DNA of 36,814 bases from Chloroflexota bacterium (GCA_019873625.1 JAIOAW010000025.1:1-36814); one strand, 5' to 3'; numbered from the stretch's first letter, positions 25,174 through 33,504 are shown. Translations and numbers: made by a program. Notes: generated from the sequence alone by a model not told the origin.

Positions 25174-26032
25174 CCCTTTCCCAGGCGCATCCGAAGGGGC
25201 GGCCTCGTCAACGCTGGGGCCTCTCCTGGGGCGGGGGCGCACGGCGGAAATCTATGCCTGGGGAGAGGGCCAGGTCATCAAACTGTTCCTCGAAGGCTGG
25301 CCGGAGGAGGCCATCTCGCACGAAGAGGAGGTGGCGCGCCTCGTCACGGCGCTAGGGCTGGCGGCTCCCAAACTCTTGGGGCGCGCCCAGGTGGGGCGCC
25401 GAACGGGCCTCCTCTACGAGCGCATCGAAGGCCCCTCGATGCTCCAGGCGCTATGCCGCACGCCCTGGCGTTTCGTGCGCTATGCCGAGCGCTTCGCCGC
25501 GCTCCACGCCGCGATGCATCGCCAAACTCAGCCGGGCTTGCCCTCGTATAAAGAGGGCCTGGCGCAACGCATTCGCCGCGCCCCGCTCCTCACGGAGGCG
25601 CAAAAAGGGATCATCCTCTCCTACCTAGAGGCCCTGCCGGAGGGGGACGCCGTGTGCCACGGCGACTTTCACCCCGATAACATCCTGATGGCCCCGCGCG
25701 GGCCAGTGGTGATCGATTGGAACGATGCCAAGCGCGGCCACCCGGCCGGCGATGTGGCCCGTACCATCCTCCTTTTTCGGGCGCCCCTTGCCCTGGAAGG
25801 CCTCAGCGGCCCCAAACGATGGCTCCTTGCGGCGGCAAAAGGGGCCTTTTTGCGGGCCTATCTGCGGGCCTACCGCCGCCTTCATCCTCTTTCCCCAAGG
25901 GATGTCGAAAGATGGATGCTCCCCGTGGCCGCTGCCCGCCTCGCCGAAGGCATCCCCGGCGAGGCGGGGTTTCTCTTGGCCATAATCCGCTCGAGGGTTC
26001 GGCTAGGCCCCCCGATGCAAGGCGCTTACTGA
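25142..26032 (+). CDS. Aminoglycoside-phosphotransferase-fold kinase
   Basis: This 296-residue kinase-like protein shows the APH catalytic loop VCHGDFHPDNILM (catalytic Asp and Mg-binding Asn) and the metal-binding Asp in VVIDWNDAKRGHPAGD. The N-lobe lysine is in QVIKLFLEG. Such proteins phosphorylate small molecules (choline, homoserine, fructosamine, aminoglycosides). It is the last gene of the apionate-type cluster and overlaps its predecessor by 32 bases, or by 14 bases if it starts at ATG 25160; neither start has a clear SD, so coupling is likely. A metabolic kinase role is inferred. Its 3' end overlaps the convergent enolase-superfamily gene by 7 bases. Confidence 0.78.
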   Translation: MKWRGLMGSFSPFPGASEGAASSTLGPLLGRGRTAEIYAWGEGQVIKLFLEGWPEEAISHEEEVARLVTALGLAAPKLLGRAQVGRRTGLLYERIEGPSMLQALCRTPWRFVRYAERFAALHAAMHRQTQPGLPSYKEGLAQRIRRAPLLTEAQKGIILSYLEALPEGDAVCHGDFHPDNILMAPRGPVVIDWNDAKRGHPAGDVARTILLFRAPLALEGLSGPKRWLLAAAKGAFLRAYLRAYRRLHPLSPRDVERWMLPVAAARLAEGIPGEAGFLLAIIRSRVRLGPPMQGAY

Positions 26033-27345
26033 TCCCACCGGCGGTCTGGTTGCCAGAAGCCCAATTTGGGCGTGTTCCATTCCTCCGTCGGCTCAAACAA
26101 GCCCCCGGAACGCAGGTTCGCCGCGATGCCCTCCAGATGGAGATCCACCCCCAACCCCGGTTTCTCGGGCACGCGCACATAGCCCTCTTCGATGAGGGGA
26201 TCAGCCAGGCCGGTGACGAGGTCCTTCCAGAAGGGCAGGTCGAGCCAGTGCGCCTCGAGCGCGATGAAACTGGGGAGGGCCGCCGCGCAGTGCACGTTCG
26301 CCATAAACCCGATGGGCGAACTCGCGCAGTGGAGCACGGTGGGCAGGCCGTAGCGTTCAGCGTAATCGGCAATCTTTTTCGTCTCCAGCATCCCGCCCGC
26401 CGTGAGGAGGTCAGGCTGGATGATATCTATGGCGCGGCGCTCGATCATCTCGCGCCACCCATCGAGGAGGTAGATATCCTCGCCGTTCAGAGTGGGCACG
26501 TTGATGGCCCGCGTGACGATGCGGTTGGCCTCCACATCCTCCCAGGGCATCAAATCCTCCAGCCAGGCCAGGGCATAGGGTTCCAAGGCGCGGCCGATGC
26601 GGATGGCATCTTTGATGCTGATGGGGCCGAAATGGTCAATAGCGAGGGGGATTTCCCAACCCACGGCCTCGCGCACCGCGGCGGTGATCTCCGCAAAGCG
26701 CGCCACGCCCTTTTCGGTGAGTTGCGTGCCCACGAGGCCCCGCGCGTTACGCCTTTGGCTAAAGCGCATCGCGTATTCATAAGGGCTGGGCGAGCCGACG
26801 AGGTATCCCTCGCCTGGCGGGAATTGGTGAATGCCCACGTCGAACTTGATGAAGGTGAGGCCCATCTTTTTGCGGCCGAGGACGCGCTCGGCATAGCCCT
26901 GCGGCGTTTTCTCCTTCGGCGCGGGCGTATCGGCATAGATGCGCACCCGATCGCGATATTTGCCCCCCAGGAATTGGTAGCAGGGCACGCCGTAGGCCTT
27001 GCCGATGAGATCCCACAGGGCCACCTCAATCCCCGAGACGCCCCCGCCCTCGCGCCCCCAGGAGCCGAACTGCTTTATCGTGCGAAAGATGAAATCAATA
27101 TTGCAGGGGTTCTGCCCCAAGAGGAAACTCTTGAAGCGCAGGGCGTCCTCTTTGTGGCCCGCGTCGCGCACCTCGCCCAGGCCGTAGAGGCCCTGGTTCG
27201 TGTCAATGCGCAGGATGGGGTAATCATAGTTCGAGGCGACCACCGCCACGCGCAGGTCGGTGATCTTGAGTTGCGAGGGGCGGGAATAGGTGCGGAGGGC
27301 ATCCTCCACACGCCCCAGGGCCGTTTGGTCATCTTGGCTCATCAT
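26026..27345 (-). CDS. Enolase-superfamily (mandelate racemase/muconate lactonizing) enzyme, probable sugar-acid dehydratase
   Basis: This 439-residue protein has the N-terminal capping domain (GLGEVRDAG, GVSGIEVALWDLIGKAYGVP) and the modified TIM barrel of the superfamily. Metal ligands can be assigned to Asp in LAIDHFGP, Glu in LEDLMPWED and Glu in LNGEDIYL. The Asp-His dyad is QPDLLTAGG with VLHCASSP. The usual KxK appears as FIKFDV, so one base is replaced. Such enzymes abstract a proton next to a carboxylate; many dehydrate sugar acids. Its operon partner is a DapA-family protein, and such pairs often dehydrate and then cleave a sugar acid. ATG 27345 has GGAGGGAAG upstream. Confidence 0.85.
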   Translation of the reverse strand: MMSQDDQTALGRVEDALRTYSRPSQLKITDLRVAVVASNYDYPILRIDTNQGLYGLGEVRDAGHKEDALRFKSFLLGQNPCNIDFIFRTIKQFGSWGREGGGVSGIEVALWDLIGKAYGVPCYQFLGGKYRDRVRIYADTPAPKEKTPQGYAERVLGRKKMGLTFIKFDVGIHQFPPGEGYLVGSPSPYEYAMRFSQRRNARGLVGTQLTEKGVARFAEITAAVREAVGWEIPLAIDHFGPISIKDAIRIGRALEPYALAWLEDLMPWEDVEANRIVTRAINVPTLNGEDIYLLDGWREMIERRAIDIIQPDLLTAGGMLETKKIADYAERYGLPTVLHCASSPIGFMANVHCAAALPSFIALEAHWLDLPFWKDLVTGLADPLIEEGYVRVPEKPGLGVDLHLEGIAANLRSGGLFEPTEEWNTPKLGFWQPDRRWDQ

Positions 27346-27361
27346 CGCTTCCCTCCGAGGT

Positions 27362-28273
27362 TCAAGGATACCACCGCAGATACGGCCCCAGCCGCTCCCA
27401 CACGCGGTCTATCTCGCGCAGATCGTCCTCATCGAGCGGCCGGGCCTGCAGGCGCATACGGTGATTTTTGAAGACGCCCCGCCGCACCATAATCTCCTTG
27501 GCGAAGGCCATACCCATCAGGCCCTCCAGGTCAATGGCGGGCAGGGCGCGCTCAAAGAGGTCGCGGGCGGCCTCCTCTTGGCCGGCTTCGAGGAGGTCCC
27601 AAATGGCCTGGATGACGTCGCATATCTCGCAGGCATGGACGACCCCCTTCGACCCGCGCGCCCATTCGGTGATCATATAGCGCCCGCCCGCGCCGCCCAT
27701 CACCCCTTTGAGCGCCGGGCAGTTCCTTTTGACCAGGGCGCTGATGCTGTGCGTGCTGGGGGGCACTTCTTCCTTCACCCAAGAGACGCGTTCGATTTCG
27801 GTGCAGAGGGTGATGATTTGATCGGGAGAGAGGGCGGCAACCCCCGCATTCTGGATCCACACCGGCACGCTGACCACGTCTGAAATGGCCTGATAGTAGC
27901 CCAAAAGGCGCTCCCAATCGGGCCGGTGGATGTACGGCGGCATAGCGATGACGGCATCGGCCCCCACTTCTTCGGCATAGCGGGCATAGGAGACGGCCAA
28001 CGGCGTGTTCACGGCGGCGCAGTTCGCCACCACCGGCACGCGCCCCGCCGCCTGCTCCACCGGAATGCGGATCATCGTGCGCCGTTCCTCTTCCGAGAGG
28101 TAAAAGAACTCGCTCACCATCACCGGCGTTACGATGCCCCGCGCCCCGGCCTGGATGCAAAACTCGATTTCGGCGCGGAGCACGTCCTCATCTATGCGAT
28201 CCTTCTCGTCAAAGGGCGTCATTGGGATGGCGAAACTGCCCCGCCACGCCTCTTCTCCCACGGAACTGGGCAT
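27362..28273 (-). CDS. DapA-family (dihydrodipicolinate synthase/N-acetylneuraminate lyase) aldolase
   Basis: This 303-residue class I aldolase-fold protein has a Schiff-base lysine in VSWVKEEVPPS and the partner tyrosine in AMPPYIHRP. The substrate loop that reads GTTGE in true dihydrodipicolinate synthase is here VTPVMVSEFFYLSEEER, so lysine biosynthesis is unlikely. A 2-keto-3-deoxy-sugar-acid aldolase or dehydratase is more plausible, given the adjacent enolase-superfamily gene (16-base gap). The start is ATG 28273, seven bases after GAGGAGG. It overlaps the uvsE stop by one base (TGATG), so translation is coupled. Two upstream GTG codons are too close to the SD. Confidence 0.85.
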   Translation of the reverse strand: MPSSVGEEAWRGSFAIPMTPFDEKDRIDEDVLRAEIEFCIQAGARGIVTPVMVSEFFYLSEEERRTMIRIPVEQAAGRVPVVANCAAVNTPLAVSYARYAEEVGADAVIAMPPYIHRPDWERLLGYYQAISDVVSVPVWIQNAGVAALSPDQIITLCTEIERVSWVKEEVPPSTHSISALVKRNCPALKGVMGGAGGRYMITEWARGSKGVVHACEICDVIQAIWDLLEAGQEEAARDLFERALPAIDLEGLMGMAFAKEIMVRRGVFKNHRMRLQARPLDEDDLREIDRVWERLGPYLRWYP

Positions 28274-29190
28274 CACCACACCTCCTCGGCCAAGGCCGGC
28301 GCGTAACGCGCCAGGTCTTGGCGCAGTTTGAAAAGGGCCAAATCTCGCGCTTTGGCCTCGAGCATCACGTCGAAGGCAGGCAGGCCCCGCGCCATCTCCA
28401 TAAAGCGGATGAATTCAAAGGGGTTGACGCAGTCGGCATGCTCCGTCCACGAGGGCATTTTGATGCGGCCGTTTGCCCCGAGGCCGCGCAGTTCGGTGCG
28501 CGGCGAACTAAAGTGCACCTTGGGGCGCACGCCGCTTGGCCAGGTGCTCAGGCAGTAGGCGAGCGCCTCGCGCGCGGGCACACCCTGGGGGTTGAGCACA
28601 TCGTGATGGAGGGTGTCGAACACCAAAGGCACGCCAGAACGGGCGTGGATGGCCTGCACATCGGCAAAACTGAAACGGCGGTCATCCTGCTCGAGCACGA
28701 CGCGGCGGCGCACAGCCTCCGGCAGGGCCTCATAGCGCCGTATAAAACGCTCGCGCGAAGAAAGGGGGTCATCATACACCCCGCCCACGTGGAGCACGAC
28801 GACGGCTTCTGGCCCCAGGCCAAGCGCCTCGAGAAAGGCGGCGTGGGCCTCGAGGAGCGCGCAGGAGCGGGCCGCTTGCTCCTCGTTCAGGGCGCTGAGG
28901 ATGACGCTGCTGTAAGGGTGAAAGGAGAGGCGCACCGCCGCCGAGGCGATGAGGCCGCGCACGGTCTCTAACTGCGCCTGGCACTCGGCGATTTGCTCCT
29001 GGAGGCGCTCGCCTACGGCGGGGAGCAAGCGCGAGTGCAGGCGGTACATCCGCACCTGGTTGGCCTGGAGGTAGAGGAGAATATCGCGCAGATAGGCCAA
29101 ACTCACGCTGAGGTGAGGCCCTCTCACCCCGTTCAGGGCGGGGTGAGAGGGTAAATTCGCCTCGCCAAAGATGCGGATGGAAAAACCCAA
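28273..29190 (-). CDS. uvsE: UV damage endonuclease UvsE
   Basis: UvsE/UVDE nicks DNA 5' of UV photoproducts to start repair without nucleotide excision repair. The 305-residue TIM-barrel protein keeps the metal and lesion-recognition residues: LSFHPYSS, VVLHVGG, VVLEQDDRRFS, LVFDTLHHDV, KVHFSSP, HADCVNP and MLEAKARDLAL. The start is a TTG at 29190 without a good SD; the N-terminus (FSIRIFGEANLPSH) aligns with where I expect the family to begin. A 13-bp perfect hairpin lies within codons 14-24. It follows the unknown conserved gene by 55 bases and overlaps the DapA-family gene by one base. Confidence 0.85.
   Translation of the reverse strand: MGFSIRIFGEANLPSHPALNGVRGPHLSVSLAYLRDILLYLQANQVRMYRLHSRLLPAVGERLQEQIAECQAQLETVRGLIASAAVRLSFHPYSSVILSALNEEQAARSCALLEAHAAFLEALGLGPEAVVVLHVGGVYDDPLSSRERFIRRYEALPEAVRRRVVLEQDDRRFSFADVQAIHARSGVPLVFDTLHHDVLNPQGVPAREALAYCLSTWPSGVRPKVHFSSPRTELRGLGANGRIKMPSWTEHADCVNPFEFIRFMEMARGLPAFDVMLEAKARDLALFKLRQDLARYAPALAEEVW
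29119..29151 (+). repeat. 13-bp perfect inverted repeat inside uvsE
   Basis: CCCTCTCACCCCG (29119-29131) and CGGGGTGAGAGGG (29139-29151) form a perfect stem with a 7-base loop. It lies about 40 bases downstream of the uvsE start codon, so the mRNA would fold strongly near the initiation region. It could be a translation brake or a small repeat insertion kept in frame. Confidence 0.75.
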
Positions 29191-29245
29191 GCGTATACGT
29201 TCCGTCAGGGGCTGCCTCCTCGGCGCCGGCGCGCCGATAAACGGG

Positions 29246-29989
29246 CTAGATGAGCGGTGGCTCGCCCTGGATGCTCTCTACGAGGGCCACGGCCCTCTTG
29301 ACGACCTCCTCGCTCCCCACGAGGAGAAGGCGCACCGCCCCTTCCGCCCCGGCGATGCCCCCCGCCGCCACGGGGATGGCCTCCACGCCGCAGAGCGTCT
29401 CCAACGCCTCGATTTCGGTAAAGATGTGCCCCCGCACGGGCCACAACGAGTGCACCGTGCCCAGGCGCTCGTCGGGTTCAGCGAGGAGCGCGGCCGCCTC
29501 CTCGATATCGAAGGGGATTTCCTTCTCTAGCCCCACGGGGATGAGCAGGCGCAGTTTGCTCCCCACGATGGTGCCCAGGGCGCCGCCGAGCGTCCCTCCG
29601 CGGGGGTGGCCGATGCTCACCCCGGCCACGCCCGCTGCATAGTTCAGGGCGTTCGCCCCTTTGATGTAGACGTCGCCCGAGGACATCCTCTCCAGGGCGC
29701 TAAAGCGATCCAGCGTGGGGTCGGGCCGCCCATCCACCAAGACGAGGTCTGGGAGGGGTTTTACATCCCACGCGGGTGTGGCCTTGGCTGGCGTGGTGCG
29801 CCCCGTCAGGTAGGCGCGGCGATCAATCTTTTGGCCGGTGAGTTCCTCATAGATGTACCCGTTCGTGCTGCCCGTGGTGACCACGATGATGCCTTTGTGC
29901 ATCTTTTCCTGGATGTAATCCAGCGCCGCCACGCCCTTGGCGATGAGGCGTTTCGACTCGGCCACGGTGAGGACGACTTCTGCTCGCAT
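29246..29989 (-). CDS. Conserved protein of unknown function
   Basis: I do not recognise the family. The 247-residue protein looks like a compact alpha/beta enzyme: GIIVVTTGSTNGYIYEELTG (about 33-52), DLVLVDG (about 80), a glycine-rich centre HPRGGTLGGALGTIVGSKL (about 127-145) and a closing strand EGAVRLLLVG. The glycine-rich loops suggest nucleotide or phosphate binding. No signal peptide or membrane helix is seen. ATG 29989 is preferred because GGAGGAAACAGGA precedes it; ATG 30007 overlaps the comEA-like stop (ATGA) and is the alternative. It lies between a ComEA-like gene and uvsE, but nothing in it points to DNA metabolism. Confidence 0.7.
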   Translation of the reverse strand: MRAEVVLTVAESKRLIAKGVAALDYIQEKMHKGIIVVTTGSTNGYIYEELTGQKIDRRAYLTGRTTPAKATPAWDVKPLPDLVLVDGRPDPTLDRFSALERMSSGDVYIKGANALNYAAGVAGVSIGHPRGGTLGGALGTIVGSKLRLLIPVGLEKEIPFDIEEAAALLAEPDERLGTVHSLWPVRGHIFTEIEALETLCGVEAIPVAAGGIAGAEGAVRLLLVGSEEVVKRAVALVESIQGEPPLI

Positions 29990-30003
29990 TCCTGTTTCCT
30001 CCA

Positions 30004-30591
30004 TCATTGAATGGTGATATAAGGGGCGATTTTCTCATAGCAGGCTGGGCCAATCCCCTGCACCTGCATCACCTCCTCGGGCGCCTTGAACGGCCCGTGC
30101 GCTTGGCGGTAGGCCACGATGCGCTCGGCATACACGGGGCCGATGCCGGGCAGGGCCTCGAGTTCAGCGGCCGTGGCCGTGTTGATGTTCACCTTTTGCG
30201 CACCGCCCGCCGTTTTCGGGGCGTTCAAAGGCGTTGGGCTGGGCGGGGGCGGCGTCCCCGCGAAGGGCACGTAGAGTTGCGCCCCATCGCGGAGAAAATC
30301 CGCCAGGTTGATGCCTTCCGTATCGGCCCCCGGCGCTGGGCCGCCGGCGGCGTTCACCGCGTCTATCACGCGGCTCTGCGCCGGAAGGGTGTACACACCG
30401 GGGCGCACCACGGCCCCCACCACGTGCACATAGATGGGCGCCGGCGTGGGGCGGGGCGCCTCCGTGGGTGTGGCGATTTCGATGGGCACGACGGAGTTGG
30501 CCCCCCATGAGGCGCACCCCCCGCACAAGGCACCGGCGAGGAGCAAAGATAAGCCGCCAACCCAACGGAAGCGCGTCGCCCTGCCGGCCAT
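30004..30591 (-). CDS. ComEA-like SLBB/helix-hairpin-helix DNA-binding protein
   Basis: This 195-residue membrane-anchored protein has an N-terminal hydrophobic segment (about 10-27), a Pro/Thr-rich linker, an SLBB domain (IYVHVVGAVVRPGVYTLP, about 52-110) and a C-terminal double helix-hairpin-helix (VNINTATAAELEALPGIG and VMQVQGIGPACYEKI). This is the layout of ComEA, the surface DNA receptor of natural transformation. No comEC or pilus gene is in the window, so uptake is inferred only from homology. ATG 30591 begins one base after the pepA stop and is preferred; ATG 30630 in the same frame overlaps pepA and has no SD. Confidence 0.85.
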   Translation of the reverse strand: MAGRATRFRWVGGLSLLLAGALCGGCASWGANSVVPIEIATPTEAPRPTPAPIYVHVVGAVVRPGVYTLPAQSRVIDAVNAAGGPAPGADTEGINLADFLRDGAQLYVPFAGTPPPPSPTPLNAPKTAGGAQKVNINTATAAELEALPGIGPVYAERIVAYRQAHGPFKAPEEVMQVQGIGPACYEKIAPYITIQ

Positions 30592-30592
30592 C

Positions 30593-32119
30593 TCAGCGAT
30601 CTGCCGCCTCCGGCGCTTGGCGGGCCGCATGGCGCAGCCACTGGCACAGGAGCCTCACGCCATAGCCCGTGGCGCCTTGGGGCGTCTCAAATTGGGCCTT
30701 TTCAGACCAGACCATACCGGCAATATCCACGTGCGCCCATGGGTACCCTTCGGCGAACCGCTTGAGGAACATCCCGCCGATGATGGGGCTGGCCTCGCGC
30801 CCGCCCGAGTTTTTGAGATCTGCCACCTCGCTCTTGATCTGTTCGGCGTATTCATCATACAAGGGGAGCGGCCAGGTCTTTTCGCCGCTCTCTTCGGCGG
30901 CCTGGCGCAAGGCCTGGATGAGCGCCTCGTCGGTGCCCATAAGGCCGCTCGCCACGCGCCCCAGGGCCACCACGCACCCGCCGGTGAGGGTGGCCAAATC
31001 TACCACGGCCCTGGGTTGGTAACGTTTGGCATAGGTTAGGGCATCCGCCAAGATGAGCCGGCCCTCCGCATCTGTGCTGATGACCTCGATCGTCAACCCG
31101 GAGAGGGATTTCAGCACGTCGCCCGGCTTGTAGGCCTTGCCGCTGGGCAAATTCTCGGTGGCGGCGATGAGGCCCACCACGTGGATGGGCAGTTTGAGGA
31201 GCGCCACGGCGCGCAGCACTCCCAATGTGGCCGCCGCGCCGGCCATATCGTTCTTCATCAGGTGCATCCCCTCGCCCGGCTTGAGGGAGATGCCCCCCGA
31301 ATCGAAGGTGATGCCTTTGCCCACGATGACATAGGGCGCCGCTTTAGGCTCGCCGCCCGAATATTCCAAGATGATAAAACGCGGCGGCTGGTCGGAGCCT
31401 TGGGCCACGCCGAGGAGCGCGCCCATCCCGAGGGCAGCCATCTGTTCCTCGTCGAGCACATCGCAGCGCAGGCCCACCTCTTGCGCCATGGCCAAGGCCG
31501 CCTGGGCGAGCATCGCCGGCGTCATATAGTTCGCCGGGCGGTTGACGAGGTCGCGCACAAAGCAGGTGGATTCAGCGATGATCCGCCCAGCGCGGGCGCC
31601 TTCCTCCACCTCTTGCTGCTGCGCCGCGCCGAACAGGACGATGGCCATCCGCTCGATGGGCGCGGGCCTATCCGGCGAGGGCGCACCATACCCCGTAAAG
31701 GCATAGGTGCCGAGGATGGTCCCCTCGACGATGGCCTGCGCCGCCTCGGCCGGGGGAACCCCGCCGGCCCCCGCGCCGTGCAGGATGGTGTGAAAGGTCC
31801 TCACGCCCAGCCTTTGCGCCGCCTGCGCGGCGCTGGCCGCCGCGCGGCGCACGGCCTGAGCGTTGAAAGAGGCCCTCTCTCCCAAGCCCACCACCATCAC
31901 GCGGCGCGCGGGGATGGCCCCGCGCGGGTAGAGCACGGCCGTCTCGCCGAGTTTGCCCCGAAAGTCGCCCGCCGCGATGAGTTCTGTGATGGCGCCCCCT
32001 AGGGCGCGATCTACCGCGCCCGTGGCCCCGCCGGGCTGTTCCACCCCTTGAAAGAGGTTGACGACGATCAACTCCGAGGCGATCTCTTGAATCGAACCCA
32101 GACGAATTTCGACCTCCAT
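30593..32119 (-). CDS. pepA: Leucyl aminopeptidase, M17 family
   Basis: PepA removes N-terminal amino acids from peptides in the cytoplasm as a two-metal hexamer. The 508-residue product has a macro-like N-terminal domain and an M17 catalytic domain with VGKGITFDSGGISLKP (metal-binding Lys and Asp), MKNDMAGAA and the signature STDAEGRLILADAL. The usual Asn of NTDAEGR is Ser here, which is common. ATG 32119 has AAGGGG upstream; a GTG two codons earlier lies closer to it. It follows the M20 peptidase gene by 20 bases. Confidence 0.95.
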   Translation of the reverse strand: MEVEIRLGSIQEIASELIVVNLFQGVEQPGGATGAVDRALGGAITELIAAGDFRGKLGETAVLYPRGAIPARRVMVVGLGERASFNAQAVRRAAASAAQAAQRLGVRTFHTILHGAGAGGVPPAEAAQAIVEGTILGTYAFTGYGAPSPDRPAPIERMAIVLFGAAQQQEVEEGARAGRIIAESTCFVRDLVNRPANYMTPAMLAQAALAMAQEVGLRCDVLDEEQMAALGMGALLGVAQGSDQPPRFIILEYSGGEPKAAPYVIVGKGITFDSGGISLKPGEGMHLMKNDMAGAAATLGVLRAVALLKLPIHVVGLIAATENLPSGKAYKPGDVLKSLSGLTIEVISTDAEGRLILADALTYAKRYQPRAVVDLATLTGGCVVALGRVASGLMGTDEALIQALRQAAEESGEKTWPLPLYDEYAEQIKSEVADLKNSGGREASPIIGGMFLKRFAEGYPWAHVDIAGMVWSEKAQFETPQGATGYGVRLLCQWLRHAARQAPEAADR

Positions 32120-32139
32120 AGCCACCCCTTTTCGCCCAT

Positions 32140-33489
32140 TTAGGGAACTTTGCTACAAAAGCGATAGGTTACATCATACAACACATCGAACATAAAGGGC
32201 AGGTTCTCCAACCAGAGGCGCTCGTTGTGGGCATGGGCGCCGGCTCCCTCTACCCCCTCCGGCAGGGGCAGAGAGGGAATGAACCCGTACACGGGGATAC
32301 CCCTCGGCACGAGGTGTTTCGCATCGGTGGACCCCGCACACTGCCAGGGGATGACCATCGCCTCCTCGCAGCGCTCGGCGATGACCCGGCGGATCACCTC
32401 GACGATGGGCGCCTCAGTAGGGGATTCCAGCCCCGGCGAATATTCCTCGCGGTAGAGGGAGATTTCCACCTCCTCTCCGGCGCAACGCCGCAGAGATTCG
32501 ATGAACCCCTCCTGCGTTTGGCCAGGGAGGATACGGCCATCCACATAGGCCGTGGCCGTGAGGGGGATGACGTTGATGCTTTCGGGGTCGCCGGCGCGCA
32601 GGCCCGTTACAGAGGCCGTATCGTAAAAGAGGGGGCGTGCCCGCGCCAGGCTTTCGCCCTCAAAACCGGCCTCGGCCAGGGCCTGCTCGATTTGTCCCTG
32701 AGCGAGCAGGCGCTGGACGCGCTTTTCGGCTTTCTCCGATTGGGCCGCGGCGATCATCCCCAGGGCGATGCGCATCGTCTCGATGGCGCGCCCGTTGAGG
32801 TGCCCATCTCCCAGGCGGGCGATGGCGCGGGCCAGTTTGAAGGTGGCAAGGTCCGCTCGCGGCTGTGAGGCATGGCCGCTACGCCCCTGCGCCCGCCACA
32901 CCGTGCGGCAAACGCCCTTTTCTGCCGTTTGGCAGGTAAAAAAGAGCCGGTCGTTGATGCGCAAGGCCGCGCCGCCCCCCTCGTTGAGGACGCAGGCAGC
33001 CCGCACGAGTTCGGGGTATTCGCGCACCACATAGCCGATGCCCAGGCGCCCCCCGCGCTCTTCATCGGCCGTGGCCGCCAAGATTACGTCGCGCTTCAAG
33101 GGGCGGCCCAGGCTGGCCAACGCCAAGAGGATCACCGCCCCCACGGCGACCATCTGCTTGTTATCGGTGCTCCCCCGGCCCCACAGGAACCCTTCGGCGA
33201 TCTCCGCGCTGAAAGGCGGGTAGCGCCATTCCTCGGCGTTCGCCGCCACCACATCGAGGTGGCCCATCATCATCAGCGGTGCGGCCTCGCCGCTCCCCCT
33301 CAGCCGCGCGATGAGGCTCCCACGCCCGGGCGCCGGTTCGATGATGTGCGTTTCGATGCCGGCCGGCTCTAGGAGCGCCTTGAGGTAGCGCGCACAGGCG
33401 ATCTCGTTCCCTGGGGGGTTCGTCGTATCCATACGCACCAGGTCGCGCAGCACCTGGAGCACCTGCTGATGAAGGGCCTCTGGATCCAT
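32140..33489 (-). CDS. M20-family metallopeptidase
   Basis: This 449-residue zinc peptidase is of the M20/M25/M40 type (dipeptidases, carboxypeptidases, deacylases). Metal and catalytic residues are visible: MGHLDVV, GRGSTDNKQM, the Glu-Glu pair in TADEERGG, VLNEGGG and the late His in GAHAHNERL. The central dimerisation domain carries RSGHASQP. No signal peptide is seen, so it probably works with PepA on peptides in the cytoplasm. ATG 33489 has GAGGAGCGAGG upstream. It is fifteen bases from the SDH-type protease gene. Confidence 0.9.
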   Translation of the reverse strand: MDPEALHQQVLQVLRDLVRMDTTNPPGNEIACARYLKALLEPAGIETHIIEPAPGRGSLIARLRGSGEAAPLMMMGHLDVVAANAEEWRYPPFSAEIAEGFLWGRGSTDNKQMVAVGAVILLALASLGRPLKRDVILAATADEERGGRLGIGYVVREYPELVRAACVLNEGGGAALRINDRLFFTCQTAEKGVCRTVWRAQGRSGHASQPRADLATFKLARAIARLGDGHLNGRAIETMRIALGMIAAAQSEKAEKRVQRLLAQGQIEQALAEAGFEGESLARARPLFYDTASVTGLRAGDPESINVIPLTATAYVDGRILPGQTQEGFIESLRRCAGEEVEISLYREEYSPGLESPTEAPIVEVIRRVIAERCEEAMVIPWQCAGSTDAKHLVPRGIPVYGFIPSLPLPEGVEGAGAHAHNERLWLENLPFMFDVLYDVTYRFCSKVP

Positions 33490-33504
33490 CGTCTACCTCG
33501 CTCC

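Noticed and set aside
25717-27471. 584-codon plus-strand open frame across the kinase and enolase-superfamily genes
   Set aside because: It lies antisense to a clear enolase-superfamily enzyme and in another frame of the kinase; composition is non-protein-like.
29170-29215. SOS box at the uvsE start (GCGTATACGTTC)
   Set aside because: The left half does not match GAAC; only an 8-bp CGTATACG palindrome is present.
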